From Luteimonas aestuarii (GTDB lineage Bacteria > Pseudomonadota > Gammaproteobacteria > Xanthomonadales > Xanthomonadaceae), in assembly GCF_004357985.1 (NCBI RefSeq), contig NZ_SMTF01000001.1, forward strand, positions 310,001 to 374,000: 64,000 nucleotides of DNA, written 5' to 3'. Positions 25,276 to 34,359 of this stretch are shown piece by piece; within the stretch, counting starts at the first letter, position 1; each line of letters starts with the position of its first letter. The notes beneath the pieces were generated by a model. That model ran no database searches, was not told the DNA's origin, and saw only the letters and a list, made by a program, of their open reading frames with translations. The position numbers and the translations under genes were made by a program.

Positions 25276-27138
25276 TCACAAACGCATCCGCTGACGGGGG
25301 GCTTCCTGGACAGCGGCTGGCTGGGCCTGAACCTCCTCAAGCGGATTCCAGACCGCGCCGCCGATCACCATGCGGGGGCCGTCGTTTCCTTGGCGCTTAG
25401 GAGGTGCCCATTCGTTGACCGTTGGAAGCCTGGCTTCAAGCAGCTGCTGGCGCTTGTGGGCTTCGGCAGTCAACAGGAAAGTGAGAATCTCCTCCCGCTC
25501 TGTATAAGACGACGGCCTGTTCTTCTCATTGTCCTCCAGCAGAACGTTGGCCCCGCCGGCGATAAGAACACTTAACAGGTATTTGCTCGTCCCCGTTGCT
25601 GCGGCCGCCCGATGGAGCGGGGTTGCTCCATCCTTGACAGCCGCCCTGTTTGAATCAGCCCCGGCTGCAAGCAGCGCTTCGACCACATCTGAGTGGTAGT
25701 GCCCTTCTGATGCAGCAACATGCAAGGGGGCTTCGCCATCGCTGCGCGGCTGATTTGGGTCTACCCCAGCCTCCAACAACCTGGCAACGAGTGCATCGCT
25801 TCCCTTCAACGCCGCTCTATGAAGGGCACTCAAACCAGATACGTCCGACGAGTTCGGGTCAACACCGGCTTTCAGCAAGACATCCAATACTTCAACAGAT
25901 GAGTTGGAACCGAGAAGATCAATCGGCGCATCCCCTTCTTTGTAATAAAGATACCGACGTCCTTGTGCGTAGGGGTAATCAGCAATGCATCGGGCATTGG
26001 GGTCTGCGCCGGCTTCTATCAGAAGTTCTACTACCTCCGCCTTCTTTGACAAGCAGGCCCAATGAAGGGCAAACGTTCCCCCGATCTCCAGGTTTGGATC
26101 TGCGCCGGCCTTCAGCAGAAGTGCAAGCGTTTCAGCATTGCCATGGTAAGCGGCGCAGTGAAGGGGCCCATGGTAATCGGCGGAGCCACTGGGCATATTC
26201 CCAACCACATTCTTATTGGGATCTCCTCCAGCAACCAACAGTTTGGAGAGAATACTAGGATCCGAATCCCTGGCCGCTTCAGTCATCGCACTCGGGCTTG
26301 GGTTTGCGCCGAATTGCAGCAGCAAAGACACCTTCTCCATATCACTCCGACAAACTGCTTGTGTAAGGGGAGATCGGTCCAATCCATAACAGTCTGAGGC
26401 GTTAGGATCTCCACCTGCCGACAGCAACTTGGCGAGTATGCCTACCTGAGCGGAATCCGCGGCGCTGATCATAGAATTGCTGTCAGGTTTGGCTCCCGCT
26501 TCCAGAAGTGCCGAGACCTTCGCCAAGTCGTCGGCAAGAATGGCAGCATCAAGGGGCGTGTTGTTATGGGGTCGAGCATTCGGATCCCCACCCGCCGACA
26601 ACAACTGAACGAGAATGTCAGCATGGGCAGTCTCTGCGGCATTGATCATCGAGTAACTGTCGGGCTTCGCCCCCGCATCCACAAGCAGGGTGACTTTCAT
26701 CAGATCGTTCGCATCAATAGCGATATCAAGCGCCAGCTCTTCGTCAAGTTCGGCATTGGGATCACCCCCCGCCGACAACAGCTTGGCGAGAATTTCAGCT
26801 GAAGCGAACTTGGTCGCATTGAAGACTGCGGAACTATCGGGATTAGCGCCAGCCTCCAATAGCACCGTAACCTTATCCTCCGCCGAGTATGATGAAAAAA
26901 TGGCGACATGAAGCGGGGTTTCACGTCCAAAGGTGCCGGGAGCGTCAGCATTGGGATCACCACCCGACGCTAAAAGCTTGGCGAGCATGCCAGGTTGATC
27001 GGATCTTGCAGCACAGATCATGGAATGACTATCAGGCTTCACTCCGGACGCCAAAAGGACCTCAACTTTATCCATGTCGCCACGCCAGACGGCCTCATGA
27101 ATCTGCGATATCGAACCAATCTCTGCTTCTGCGTCCAT
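25276..27138 (-). CDS. Large ankyrin-repeat protein with C-terminal conserved tail
   Basis: A 620-residue protein made almost entirely of ankyrin repeats (about fifteen, residues 10-540). Residues 32-340 are built from five copies of a double repeat of about 60 residues, each opening with a G-x-[KN]-P-[DS] turn and containing SxGGDPNA-type loops (residues about 32, 97, 156, 215, 277). The last 31 residues, from MVIGGAVWN to PRQRMRL, are nearly identical to the tail of the next ankyrin protein. GC content is visibly lower than in its neighbours. The family acts by binding proteins; the partner is unknown. No signal peptide is seen. Confidence 0.85.
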   Translation of the reverse strand: MDAEAEIGSISQIHEAVWRGDMDKVEVLLASGVKPDSHSMICAARSDQPGMLAKLLASGGDPNADAPGTFGRETPLHVAIFSSYSAEDKVTVLLEAGANPDSSAVFNATKFASAEILAKLLSAGGDPNAELDEELALDIAIDANDLMKVTLLVDAGAKPDSYSMINAAETAHADILVQLLSAGGDPNARPHNNTPLDAAILADDLAKVSALLEAGAKPDSNSMISAADSAQVGILAKLLSAGGDPNASDCYGLDRSPLTQAVCRSDMEKVSLLLQFGANPSPSAMTEAARDSDPSILSKLLVAGGDPNKNVVGNMPSGSADYHGPLHCAAYHGNAETLALLLKAGADPNLEIGGTFALHWACLSKKAEVVELLIEAGADPNARCIADYPYAQGRRYLYYKEGDAPIDLLGSNSSVEVLDVLLKAGVDPNSSDVSGLSALHRAALKGSDALVARLLEAGVDPNQPRSDGEAPLHVAASEGHYHSDVVEALLAAGADSNRAAVKDGATPLHRAAAATGTSKYLLSVLIAGGANVLLEDNEKNRPSSYTEREEILTFLLTAEAHKRQQLLEARLPTVNEWAPPKRQGNDGPRMVIGGAVWNPLEEVQAQPAAVQEAPRQRMRL

Positions 27139-27321
27139 GACCCCTCCATCTGATGTGGCCGAAAGCACCCTCCATCGGAACTGGCAGAGGGTGGCGGGCA
27201 ATTCGACCTCAACAGGTGAAACCGCCCCTCCCTTTGTTCTACTGCTTCGCGGGAAACGCGCAAGGGGTGCAGAAGGAAGAGTTTTCAGAAGAACTCATCA
27301 TCTCGACCGCCGTCGTTTTAG

Positions 27322-28431
27322 TCATAAGCGCATCCTCTGGCGAGGCACTTGCTGGACGGCGACTGATTGCTCCTGGACCTCCTCGCGCGCATTCCAGACC
27401 GCACCGCCGATCACCATGGAGGGCGTGCTGGGGCTGCTCAGATGAGGTGCAGCGGATGGGGCCTGGTTCAACCGTTCTTGCAAGTGCTGCTGCCGTTCGG
27501 TGGCGCGCATCTCGTGGGCCCGATGGTGGACCGCCCCCTCTTCCACGCCCGCCTTCGCCATGATCGCCCGATCGCGGTCGTTCGGCTCGTAGCCTTGGTT
27601 CAACAGAAAGGCCGCGATGTCCATGCCTTGCTGGCCCTTGAGCACACCCACCGCACTGGCGAAGGGTGAGTGAGAGGCGTCCAACGGCGACCCGTGGGCG
27701 ACGAGCAGTTTGGCCATGTCCAGCGTGCCGGCGTAGTTGAGTGGGATCAGAGCGGTGGCCGAATGGAGCTCGTCCCCGGTGGGAAGTAGGTTCTTCAGGG
27801 TTTCGGTGGTTCGATCCTTGGCGCCCACGTCGGCCCCTGCCGCGAGCAAACGTTCGGCGCACCCCAGGTGGTCGGGGCGGTTGGGTGTAATGCAGTTCCT
27901 TCCGGCTTGAGCGGCGAGGTGAAGCGCCGTCGTGCCGTTGAACTTGGTCTCCACCACCACGCCGATGTCGAGCTTCAGATAGCCCAGCTTCTTGCCGGAC
28001 TCGCTCCTGCTGGTGACGTGTTCGATTCGGGCGTTCACGTCGGCACCGATGTCGATCAAGGCCCCCAGTGCATCTTTGGACCCGTAGATCGCCGCTTGGC
28101 ACAGCGGGGTCCGACCTTCGTAGGCTGGCCGCTCGAGCTCTGCTCCTGCCTTCACCAGGGTGCGCACCACCTCGGGATGGTTGAACCGTGCGGCTTCGTG
28201 GAGAGGCGTGTTGTTCGTCTTGTCGACTGCGTCCAGTGGGGCGCCTGCCTCGATGAGCAAGGCGCACACGGCCGGATGACCGCCTTGGGCCGCTTCGTGC
28301 AGCGGGGTGAACTTGTCGGCGTCAGCGAAGGCGGGATCAGCGCCCGCTGCCAGCAGCCGGCGGCATTCGTCTAGGTCACCCTGGTTGGCGGCCTGGGCCA
28401 GACGGGATTGGAGATCAGGGGAAGTCGTCAT
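27322..28431 (-). CDS. Ankyrin-repeat protein coupled to the SF3 helicase gene
   Basis: A 369-residue protein with about seven ankyrin repeats (residues 8-260; for example FTPLHEAAQGGHPAV and NTPLHEAARFNHPEV). It ends in a Gln/Ala/Ser-rich linker and a C-terminal tail (MVIGGAVWNAREEVQ to PRQRMRL) shared with the larger ankyrin protein. The ATG overlaps the stop of the replication helicase gene by four bases. Translation coupling to a replication gene is unusual for an ankyrin protein and suggests it is part of the island's maintenance or regulation. Confidence 0.85.
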   Translation of the reverse strand: MTTSPDLQSRLAQAANQGDLDECRRLLAAGADPAFADADKFTPLHEAAQGGHPAVCALLIEAGAPLDAVDKTNNTPLHEAARFNHPEVVRTLVKAGAELERPAYEGRTPLCQAAIYGSKDALGALIDIGADVNARIEHVTSRSESGKKLGYLKLDIGVVVETKFNGTTALHLAAQAGRNCITPNRPDHLGCAERLLAAGADVGAKDRTTETLKNLLPTGDELHSATALIPLNYAGTLDMAKLLVAHGSPLDASHSPFASAVGVLKGQQGMDIAAFLLNQGYEPNDRDRAIMAKAGVEEGAVHHRAHEMRATERQQHLQERLNQAPSAAPHLSSPSTPSMVIGGAVWNAREEVQEQSVAVQQVPRQRMRL

Positions 28432-30290
28432 GGGGCCTCCACTTCAACGGACGCCACTGACATCTCGTCCTCGGTCACCTCGGGATAGAAGAGGCGATGC
28501 ACCGCGGCATCGATCTTCCGGCGTTCCTCATGGGTGGCGTCTTCAATCAGCGATTGACCGTAGAGCATGGCAAGTTCCCTGTTCCGCTCGTCCGCGCTCA
28601 ATGCATCCCACTTCTTTTCCAGGGTTCGCTGATGCTCGCCCTTCTTCTTCTCACTGAGCTTGGGGTCCGTCCCCCAGGGGCCGCAGATCGTCGGGCCCAC
28701 GCCCGGAACCGGCATCACGGTGACGCTGGCAGAGGGTTTGGTGACAGAGGCCTGCAACAGCGCCCCATTGATCCGCAACCGAACGCATTCTTCCTGCTTG
28801 CCATTGACGCGGCGGTTGGAGCGCACCCCGTCGTCCAGGCCCATCTCCTTCAGGCCACGCCAGAACTGGCGACCGGTGAGGAGATCGATGTCGGCCAGCC
28901 CCTGGCGGTAGCCCCAGTTCTTGTAGTTCTCGTAGACCTGGCGCATCGGCAGCGTGCATTCGTCGGTTTCCACACGCACCACGCGCTCGGCTTGCGCCCA
29001 GGCCATCACCTGGTCACTGCCGTGGCGGGCAGCCAGCTTGGCGGCGCGCACGGCTTCAGGCATGTCCGCATCATTCTCCGAAAGAGCGCGGCCACGGGCC
29101 ACGATGCGACGGGCGCCTTCGAGCATCCAATCCAGCACCAGCTGCCCTTCCTCGGCCAGGATCTTCTTGACCAGGTCAGGGTCGTGCTCGTGCTGAGGCA
29201 CCGCCTTCTTCCAGTGAACGACCGTCAGGCGACGCCACACACCGTTGCTCTTGTCCCGGATGAAGGGCGCTGAGTTGGACGTGATGATCCACTTCGCCGT
29301 GGAGTGGTAGCTCGCCAGCTGCTTCTGGTTCTTGCGGTCGATGCCAATGCCATTGCCAGACACCATGGTCTTGAACCGGCCTTCGGCCCACTTCTCGCAC
29401 TCCACCTCGTCCACCAGGATGAGGCTGGCACCGATGAGGGGTTCAAGGCTGAAGCGGTCGCCCAGGGTTTCCAGGTTGCAGCGCGCCACCTGGCGATGCA
29501 TGGCTTCCACGATTTCTGCCAGGGTGGATTTGCCGGATCCCGCGACACCGTGCCACCAGGCGGCCTGGCTATAGACGCCCGGCAATAGGGTCATGCCGCA
29601 CTGCTCTTGCAGCAACGCGATCACGTTAGGGTCGTCGTGGGCCTGGCTGAGGAACTTGGCAAAGCGCGAGTCAGCCGGCAAGGACTTGGGCTTATAGGCC
29701 TGGCCCTCCTTGCCACCACACGTCACTTTGACCGCGTGGGTCATGCCCAAGGCCGGATCGGGTGCGAGCACGTGGAAGCCGTCGCGGAGGATTTCCACGT
29801 AGCCGTCGGCCACCGGCACGATGGCCCGCTTGGCTTGGGTCGGCATGGGGTTCTTCTGGCGCAGCCGCAGGGCGGCCATGTCCCAGCAGTCCTTGGCCAA
29901 TTTGGGGCTGCCGGCAAAATCGGCGTTGCGGTCGATCCAGTCGGATGCCACGCCCACGCCTTCCGCATCGCTGATCGCCTGCCAGTAGGTGCCGTTCCAG
30001 TGGTGGACGATCTCGCCCGTCCCGCTGGTGGCTTGGCACGCCCACAAACGATCGACGCATTCAGTGGTGCGGCGGGCAAAAAGGATGGGGAGAGACGGCG
30101 GCTTGCGCTGCCCCTCTCGATCGACCGAGTGGCGGTAGAGCTGCTTGTCCTCTTCGACCTGGATTTTCTGCTTCCTCTGCGACGCTTCAGCACCGAGGAA
30201 GCGAGTCGCATCGAAGGGCACGACGTTGGACGAATCGGCGGGCGGAGGGTTGACAGCATCCCCATTCGGAGACAAATTGTTGGTAGACAT
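28428..30290 (-). CDS. P4-type SF3 helicase / primase-family replication protein
   Basis: A 620-residue protein of the phage/plasmid primase-helicase family. The AAA+ SF3 core has Walker A GVAGSGKST (248-256), Walker B LILVDEVE, and the sensor-like KWIITSNSAPF followed by RRLTVVHW. The C-terminal winged-helix-like region carries TGRQFWRGLKEMGLDDG. No clear Toprim or AEP primase domain is seen in the first 200 residues, so it may rely on a host primase or a divergent one. It probably melts and unwinds the island's origin, for which a repeat-rich candidate lies just upstream (30,684-31,018). Confidence 0.85.
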   Translation of the reverse strand: MSTNNLSPNGDAVNPPPADSSNVVPFDATRFLGAEASQRKQKIQVEEDKQLYRHSVDREGQRKPPSLPILFARRTTECVDRLWACQATSGTGEIVHHWNGTYWQAISDAEGVGVASDWIDRNADFAGSPKLAKDCWDMAALRLRQKNPMPTQAKRAIVPVADGYVEILRDGFHVLAPDPALGMTHAVKVTCGGKEGQAYKPKSLPADSRFAKFLSQAHDDPNVIALLQEQCGMTLLPGVYSQAAWWHGVAGSGKSTLAEIVEAMHRQVARCNLETLGDRFSLEPLIGASLILVDEVECEKWAEGRFKTMVSGNGIGIDRKNQKQLASYHSTAKWIITSNSAPFIRDKSNGVWRRLTVVHWKKAVPQHEHDPDLVKKILAEEGQLVLDWMLEGARRIVARGRALSENDADMPEAVRAAKLAARHGSDQVMAWAQAERVVRVETDECTLPMRQVYENYKNWGYRQGLADIDLLTGRQFWRGLKEMGLDDGVRSNRRVNGKQEECVRLRINGALLQASVTKPSASVTVMPVPGVGPTICGPWGTDPKLSEKKKGEHQRTLEKKWDALSADERNRELAMLYGQSLIEDATHEERRKIDAAVHRLFYPEVTEDEMSVASVEVEAP

Positions 30291-30351
30291 GTTGTGGTTC
30301 CTTTCAAACCCTCACCCTGGCCGGTGGGGGTTTGCTGTTTTGGGGGAAGGA

Positions 30352-30534
30352 TTACGCTGCGCGGGGGAGCGCTTTTTCCAGCACGCGCCGGATGAATTCG
30401 CTCTCCGTCATTTCTTCTTCCTCCGCCGCACGACGAAGGCGCTCTGCCAGCGGACGCTTGATGCGAACGTGCTTCTTCACGCTCGCTCGAACGCTGTAAG
30501 ACGCTGGGGTCGATGGCTGGGGAACGGTGTTCAC
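30352..30534 (-). CDS. Ribbon-helix-helix (CopG/Arc-like) protein
   Basis: A 60-residue basic protein starting at a GTG with GGAG eight bases upstream. The core VKKHVRIKRPLAERLRRAAEEE with MTESEFIRRVLEKAL is the strand-helix-helix of an RHH DNA-binding protein. It is located between the replication helicase gene and the repeat cluster and may regulate or copy-control this module. Confidence 0.75.
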   Translation of the reverse strand: MNTVPQPSTPASYSVRASVKKHVRIKRPLAERLRRAAEEEEMTESEFIRRVLEKALPRAA

Positions 30535-30683
30535 GGTGACAACTCCGAGAGGTTGAGGGCGTAGGTGTGTCCCACCTGGGGGACACTTCCAATCAACCAC
30601 GCGTTGAAACTTCCGCAAGCCCCAACTTTTGACTAAAAGCAAAATCTGCGGCCTCTTCACGCAAATATTCCTAACAATGCGAG

Positions 30684-31018
30684 TGCTGGCTTTCCTCGTG
30701 CTGCTGGCTTTCCATTAGCCAGCAGAGATCGAAGACCAGCAGGAAGGCCAGCAGCTGCAACCTCTTGAATCCATATGCTTTGTAGCTCAGAGAAACCCCT
30801 CTGCTGGGCTGCTGGGTCAAAATTGAATCGATTTCAAATGCTGAAAAAATACTGAGACTGTTAGGAATAATCTTCAGTGCATGGAGGAGTCGGAAGTTTG
30901 GGCCAGCAGGCCAGCAACGCCCTCCTTGGCGATGCATAGCGTTTAGGAATCAAGCGCTTTGCACTGCTGGCTTTCCTGCTGGCTAACGCCTGCTGCTGGC
31001 TAAGGGGAAGACCAGCAG
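30684..31018. other. Repeat-rich, AT-containing segment: candidate replication origin of the island
   Basis: A gene-free stretch (30,535-31,116) contains about thirteen copies of CTGCTGG in both orientations. Three are extended to TGCTGGCTTTCC (30,684; 30,702; 30,965) and one is an inverted extended copy (30,741-30,754). The copies fall into two clusters (about 30,684-30,754 and 30,903-31,018), with a pair at 30,801-30,815 between them. Between the clusters lies an AT-rich stretch (about 30,815-30,875). Two-sided iterons around an AT-rich core, next to a P4-type helicase and an RHH gene, is the layout of an iteron-type origin. The ORF-like frame at 30,671-30,937 is not supported. Confidence 0.6.
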
Positions 31019-31116
31019 CCTCGTTTTCCTGTCACCTTCGCCTCCTTCTATGGTTCCAAGCCCACAATCTCCACCAACGTTCCTGCACAAGAAGATTCAC
31101 GACTCCTTGCTCCTGA

Positions 31117-31776
31117 CTACTCATCGTTTGCACTCCCCTGATTGGCATTAGCCACCCGTGTCACCCGCTGGATGGCAAAGAACTTTCCGCGCAGCACACC
31201 GCTTGCCTGCGCCCTCTGGAGATTGCGTGCAGCCCGCTGGCCGTAGGCCACGAACACCGATCCGGTCGGCGCCGCCGTGCCAGTGCTTCCATCGGGACGC
31301 ACGAACTTCAGGCGGCCACGGGCGAAGAGGATCGCGGTGGTGTTGGGGTGGTTGAGCACGAACTCGTGCATCCATGCCGGATCCATGTGCCCCGGCACCA
31401 GCGCGACGCCGCCACCGGGATGGTTGGCCAGCTTGGCCATCCACTTGTCCATCCCCTTGCCGTAAGGCGGGTTCAACCACACGAAGTCCCGCGACCACCA
31501 TGCCGTCGCCAAGCCATCCTGACGGGGTGTGATCATCCGGCGGGCCGTGGGTGCCGGCAGACGGGAGGGGTCTTCCGGCGTGCAAGGATCGAGGTCAAAC
31601 CCTTCCTTGCCGTCCAGCGCTTCCACGATGACCGGCGGGGTATACCAATCGACGGTCGAGTGGTCTTTGTCGCAGGCCTTGTAGCAGGCGGTGGTGAGCC
31701 GGGCGGCCTCGGGCGCCGGGAGGCGCTTGGGACGGGTCGCCGTTTTGAGCGGCACAACATTGGTTTTGGGTTGCAT
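31117..31776 (-). CDS. Phage-type DNA N6-adenine methyltransferase (Dam-like)
   Basis: A 219-residue protein of the phage Dam (DNA N-6-adenine-methyltransferase) family. It has DWYTPPVIVEAL (about residues 43-54), FDLDPCTP and the catalytic-type motif NPPYGKG (residues 103-109), followed by VALVPGHMDPAWMHE. The classical SAM-binding motif I is weak, as is common in this family. The start (MQPKTNV) has GGAG upstream. It probably modifies the island's own DNA to evade host restriction or to control replication timing. Confidence 0.85.
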   Translation of the reverse strand: MQPKTNVVPLKTATRPKRLPAPEAARLTTACYKACDKDHSTVDWYTPPVIVEALDGKEGFDLDPCTPEDPSRLPAPTARRMITPRQDGLATAWWSRDFVWLNPPYGKGMDKWMAKLANHPGGGVALVPGHMDPAWMHEFVLNHPNTTAILFARGRLKFVRPDGSTGTAAPTGSVFVAYGQRAARNLQRAQASGVLRGKFFAIQRVTRVANANQGSANDE

Positions 31777-31921
31777 GAAAATCTCCAGGCAAAGCTCCGC
31801 CAGCACGACTGGATGGCCGCGTTGAAGGAAAGAGAAAGGGATGCGTCAGCTACGAATCAATGCCGACGCGAACAGCGAGCGCGAAATTGAATAGCCAGAA
31901 GAGATCAATAGTTGCGTCGCT

Positions 31922-32347
31922 TTACGACACCAACCCTTCCAGCGCGCTCGTATACCTCGGCAACGCGTGGTTACCGAGCCAGCTTGGACGCGATACGCCT
32001 CCAACTGCACCTTCCTGTTGAAGATCAACAACGATCGCCAGGTAGGTCCAACCATCATGGCGCTTCTTAGTCCCGACGTAACTGACAGTGAGCTGATTTG
32101 CTTCGGGCGCATCAAGCATTGTAAGCGTGCTGTCGAAAGCTCCACTGAGACCAATGATACTTTCAATCATCGGCTGCAAGTTGAGGAGCGAGATCGTCAA
32201 CGCTTCTTCGTAGATAGCAAGCGACTCCTTATCCAGGCCGACCATGTAGCTCTTGATCCTGTCGCCAAGAAAAAAGCTGACACCTTCCACCTTAGGCACA
32301 TGCCGCTTCCACTCCCGCTGCCTTTGCTTCTTGTTCTTCTTGTTCAT
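31922..32347 (-). CDS. Unknown protein, low-GC island gene
   Basis: A 141-residue protein with a Lys/Gln/Arg-rich N-terminus (KKNKKQRQREWKRH) and a mixed alpha/beta remainder. No family is recognised. ATG 32347 has GGAG at good spacing; an in-frame ATG at 32359 is an alternative. Its base composition is visibly lower in GC than the flanks, which points to separate acquisition. Confidence 0.55.
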   Translation of the reverse strand: MNKKNKKQRQREWKRHVPKVEGVSFFLGDRIKSYMVGLDKESLAIYEEALTISLLNLQPMIESIIGLSGAFDSTLTMLDAPEANQLTVSYVGTKKRHDGWTYLAIVVDLQQEGAVGGVSRPSWLGNHALPRYTSALEGLVS

Positions 32348-32397
32348 TTCAAACTCCATAGATTGTTGTTGACAGACCATCTGGTCACGCGATGCGA

Positions 32398-32751
32398 CTA
32401 GAACCAAGAGTCGTAGAAAACATTCCAGCCGTCGCGCATGAGGTGTCGCGCACCGGCAATGAATGCAAGATCGTGATCAATCTCTTCCAAGCGGGACTCA
32501 CCGAAGAAGTAGCCCTCGGTTTTCGGCAGTCGCCCGTTGCGAACCGCCTCCTCCAAGCGATCGAGATCGCCCCCCGTCAGAAAGACAGGCCGCTTGTTGA
32601 AACAACGCATTTCATTGATTCCCAAGCGGGATTTGGCGAGATCAAACATCCACCCGTGCAGATCAGGGTGCTTGCGCCAATAGAAGATCGGCACGGCGGT
32701 CTCATCGACCGTGCTCTTGCGGGTCTTCCCCGCATACATATCAAGGCCCAT
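32398..32751 (-). CDS. Conserved phage-like small protein (MGLDMYA family)
   Basis: A 117-residue protein with the pattern MGLDMYAG ... FYWRKHPDLHGWMFDLA ... GYFFGES ... DHDLAFIAGA ... VFYDSWF. Such proteins occur in phages and are sometimes mislabelled as kinases. No catalytic motif is evident. The conserved Trp/Tyr/His pattern suggests a small folded nucleotide- or protein-binding module. Function unknown. Confidence 0.7.
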   Translation of the reverse strand: MGLDMYAGKTRKSTVDETAVPIFYWRKHPDLHGWMFDLAKSRLGINEMRCFNKRPVFLTGGDLDRLEEAVRNGRLPKTEGYFFGESRLEEIDHDLAFIAGARHLMRDGWNVFYDSWF

Positions 32752-32857
32752 CGGGTTTCTCCATCGCCCCGACCACCGGGGCGTTGGAGTAATCATCCGA
32801 ATTCGAAGCCTCCCCAGATACGGATATCGGAGGCTTCCAATCCGATTCAGCCGCTGC

Positions 32858-33589
32858 TTAAAAGCGCCTTTTATTGGATGATGGCGCGTGTTGGGCGGCG
32901 TGGCTTAAACGCTCCTCGAGCGTCTGTTCGTTCACCCCAGCTCGCGCAGCGTCGAGTTGGTGAGCCAGGTCGCGCAGGCGGCTGGCCTGGGCTTGGGCTG
33001 CCTTGTTGAATGCGTCCACCCACTGGCGCTTGATGTCGGGGTCCTGCCACGGCTGGGCAAATGCCTCGGTTAGCGTGCAGACCCGAATCCCAAGCCCGAT
33101 CTGCGCACCCAATGCTTGGAGCTGGCGAATTGCCGCTTCGGTGATTGGCTGGTCGGTCAGCGGCTCTAGGAAGAACTGCTTGGCGCCGGGCCCTTTGGCC
33201 ACCAGAAACGGCAGTTCGGCGGTAAGTAGGGTGTCGATCGCCACGCCGCGTTCGCTCAACGGCTTCCAGAGGCCCTTGGCCTTGAGTTCTGCCGCCCAGG
33301 CCATCAACGGAATAAGGGTGGTCGAGCGCTTGCGCGCTCCCTTCACTGTGAACAGAGTCTCCGACGGGGGGTGTTTCTCCAGGAGGTGTTCCAGTTGGGT
33401 CGTGCTCATCGCCAACACACCGGCGGCCTCGTTGAAGCTCAACTCCACGTCCACCTTGGGGCGCTGCTTCGCCAGGCTCAGATGGTCTGCAACCTTCTTC
33501 TCCATCTGACCCACGGTCTCGGCGCCAGAGAGTTTGCCGAGAAAGCGATCGATGGCTCGGCGGTAGGCGTCGGCTGCGGTGAGGGCCAT
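32858..33589 (-). CDS. Unknown helical protein, translation-coupled to the HTH/coiled-coil gene
   Basis: A 243-residue protein, mostly alpha-helical, with a possible HTH around SFNEAAGVLAMSTTQLEHLLEKHPP (about residues 51-75). The C-terminus is Ala/Arg/Gln-rich and likely coiled-coil. Its ATG shares one base with the stop of the upstream gene (TGATG). With the next two genes it forms an integrase-linked unit; a recombination directionality or accessory role is possible but unproven. Confidence 0.6.
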   Translation of the reverse strand: MALTAADAYRRAIDRFLGKLSGAETVGQMEKKVADHLSLAKQRPKVDVELSFNEAAGVLAMSTTQLEHLLEKHPPSETLFTVKGARKRSTTLIPLMAWAAELKAKGLWKPLSERGVAIDTLLTAELPFLVAKGPGAKQFFLEPLTDQPITEAAIRQLQALGAQIGLGIRVCTLTEAFAQPWQDPDIKRQWVDAFNKAAQAQASRLRDLAHQLDAARAGVNEQTLEERLSHAAQHAPSSNKRRF

Positions 33590-34359
33590 CAGGGATCCTT
33601 GGCGAATGGCCGCACGGGATCGGCGACGACGGCACCACCGCCCAACCGCTCTTCCAGATCACTGGCGCGTTGGCGTGACCGCGCCGCCTCGATGGCGTGC
33701 TGAGTGCTGGTAAGCACCCCCACGAACGCGTCCTGGTAGGGCTGTCGGCTCTCGGTGTTGATCCACGGCTGGGCCAAGGCGCCCTCTACGGTGCCTTCCC
33801 ACACGTTGCCCTCGGCCAAGGCCTGAGCAAGCGTGGCGTCGTCCACGGCCAAGACATGGCCAGCAATGCGATCCCCAACCAACGCCCAGTCGTGCGACAC
33901 CACCGCCACGTCCTGAAGGGTAGCCAGGTTTGCGATGCGGCCCAGCTTCTTCTGAAGCTTGGTCAACTCTTCCTTTGCATGACGGAGGGAAAGCTCCAGT
34001 TCCAGCTCGCGCACGCGCTGCTGCGCCAGATCCAGGTCGTTCTGCAGGCGGCGTTCTTTCGCCGACTTGCCAATACGCGCCTGCTGCCACTCCACCAGGT
34101 CGCTGTAGAGGTAGCGCACGTGCTGGTTCAGCCCACCCCCAACCTGCCCCGCCCCTTTCTGGAAGGGAGGACCCAGTGGGGGCGAGCGCCGCCGCCATTC
34201 GCCCAGCGTGTCGAAGTGGACGCCCAGGAACTTCGCCGCGGCCTTGGTGCTCACGGTGGGAGGCGGCAGGCCAGCTGCAGCCCGTTCCAACTCCCGGTCT
34301 ACCGCCGTGGCCTGCAGTGCCAGGTATTGCTCTTCGGTGCGTTGAAGCTCAATCGTCAT
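33589..34359 (-). CDS. Excisionase-like HTH protein with coiled coil
   Basis: A 256-residue protein. Residues 37-95 hold a winged-HTH/MerR-type excisionase motif (VSTKAAAKFLGVHFDTLGEWRR followed by YLYSDLVEWQQAR). A long coiled coil follows (about residues 95-145), then a mixed C-terminal domain (SHDWALVGDRIAGHVLAV). It starts 11 bases inside the integrase gene's 3' end, so the pair is co-translated. Most likely it directs excision by bending DNA at the integrase sites. Confidence 0.65.
   Translation of the reverse strand: MTIELQRTEEQYLALQATAVDRELERAAAGLPPPTVSTKAAAKFLGVHFDTLGEWRRRSPPLGPPFQKGAGQVGGGLNQHVRYLYSDLVEWQQARIGKSAKERRLQNDLDLAQQRVRELELELSLRHAKEELTKLQKKLGRIANLATLQDVAVVSHDWALVGDRIAGHVLAVDDATLAQALAEGNVWEGTVEGALAQPWINTESRQPYQDAFVGVLTSTQHAIEAARSRQRASDLEERLGGGAVVADPVRPFAKDP

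Noticed and set aside
30671-30937. Minus-strand frame of 88 residues in the repeat-rich segment
   Set aside because: Spans the repeat cluster and AT-rich core, has no ribosome-binding site and no protein-like composition.
30684-31018. CRISPR array
   Set aside because: Repeats are 7-13 bases, occur in both orientations and have irregular spacing; no uniform repeat-spacer unit and no cas genes.
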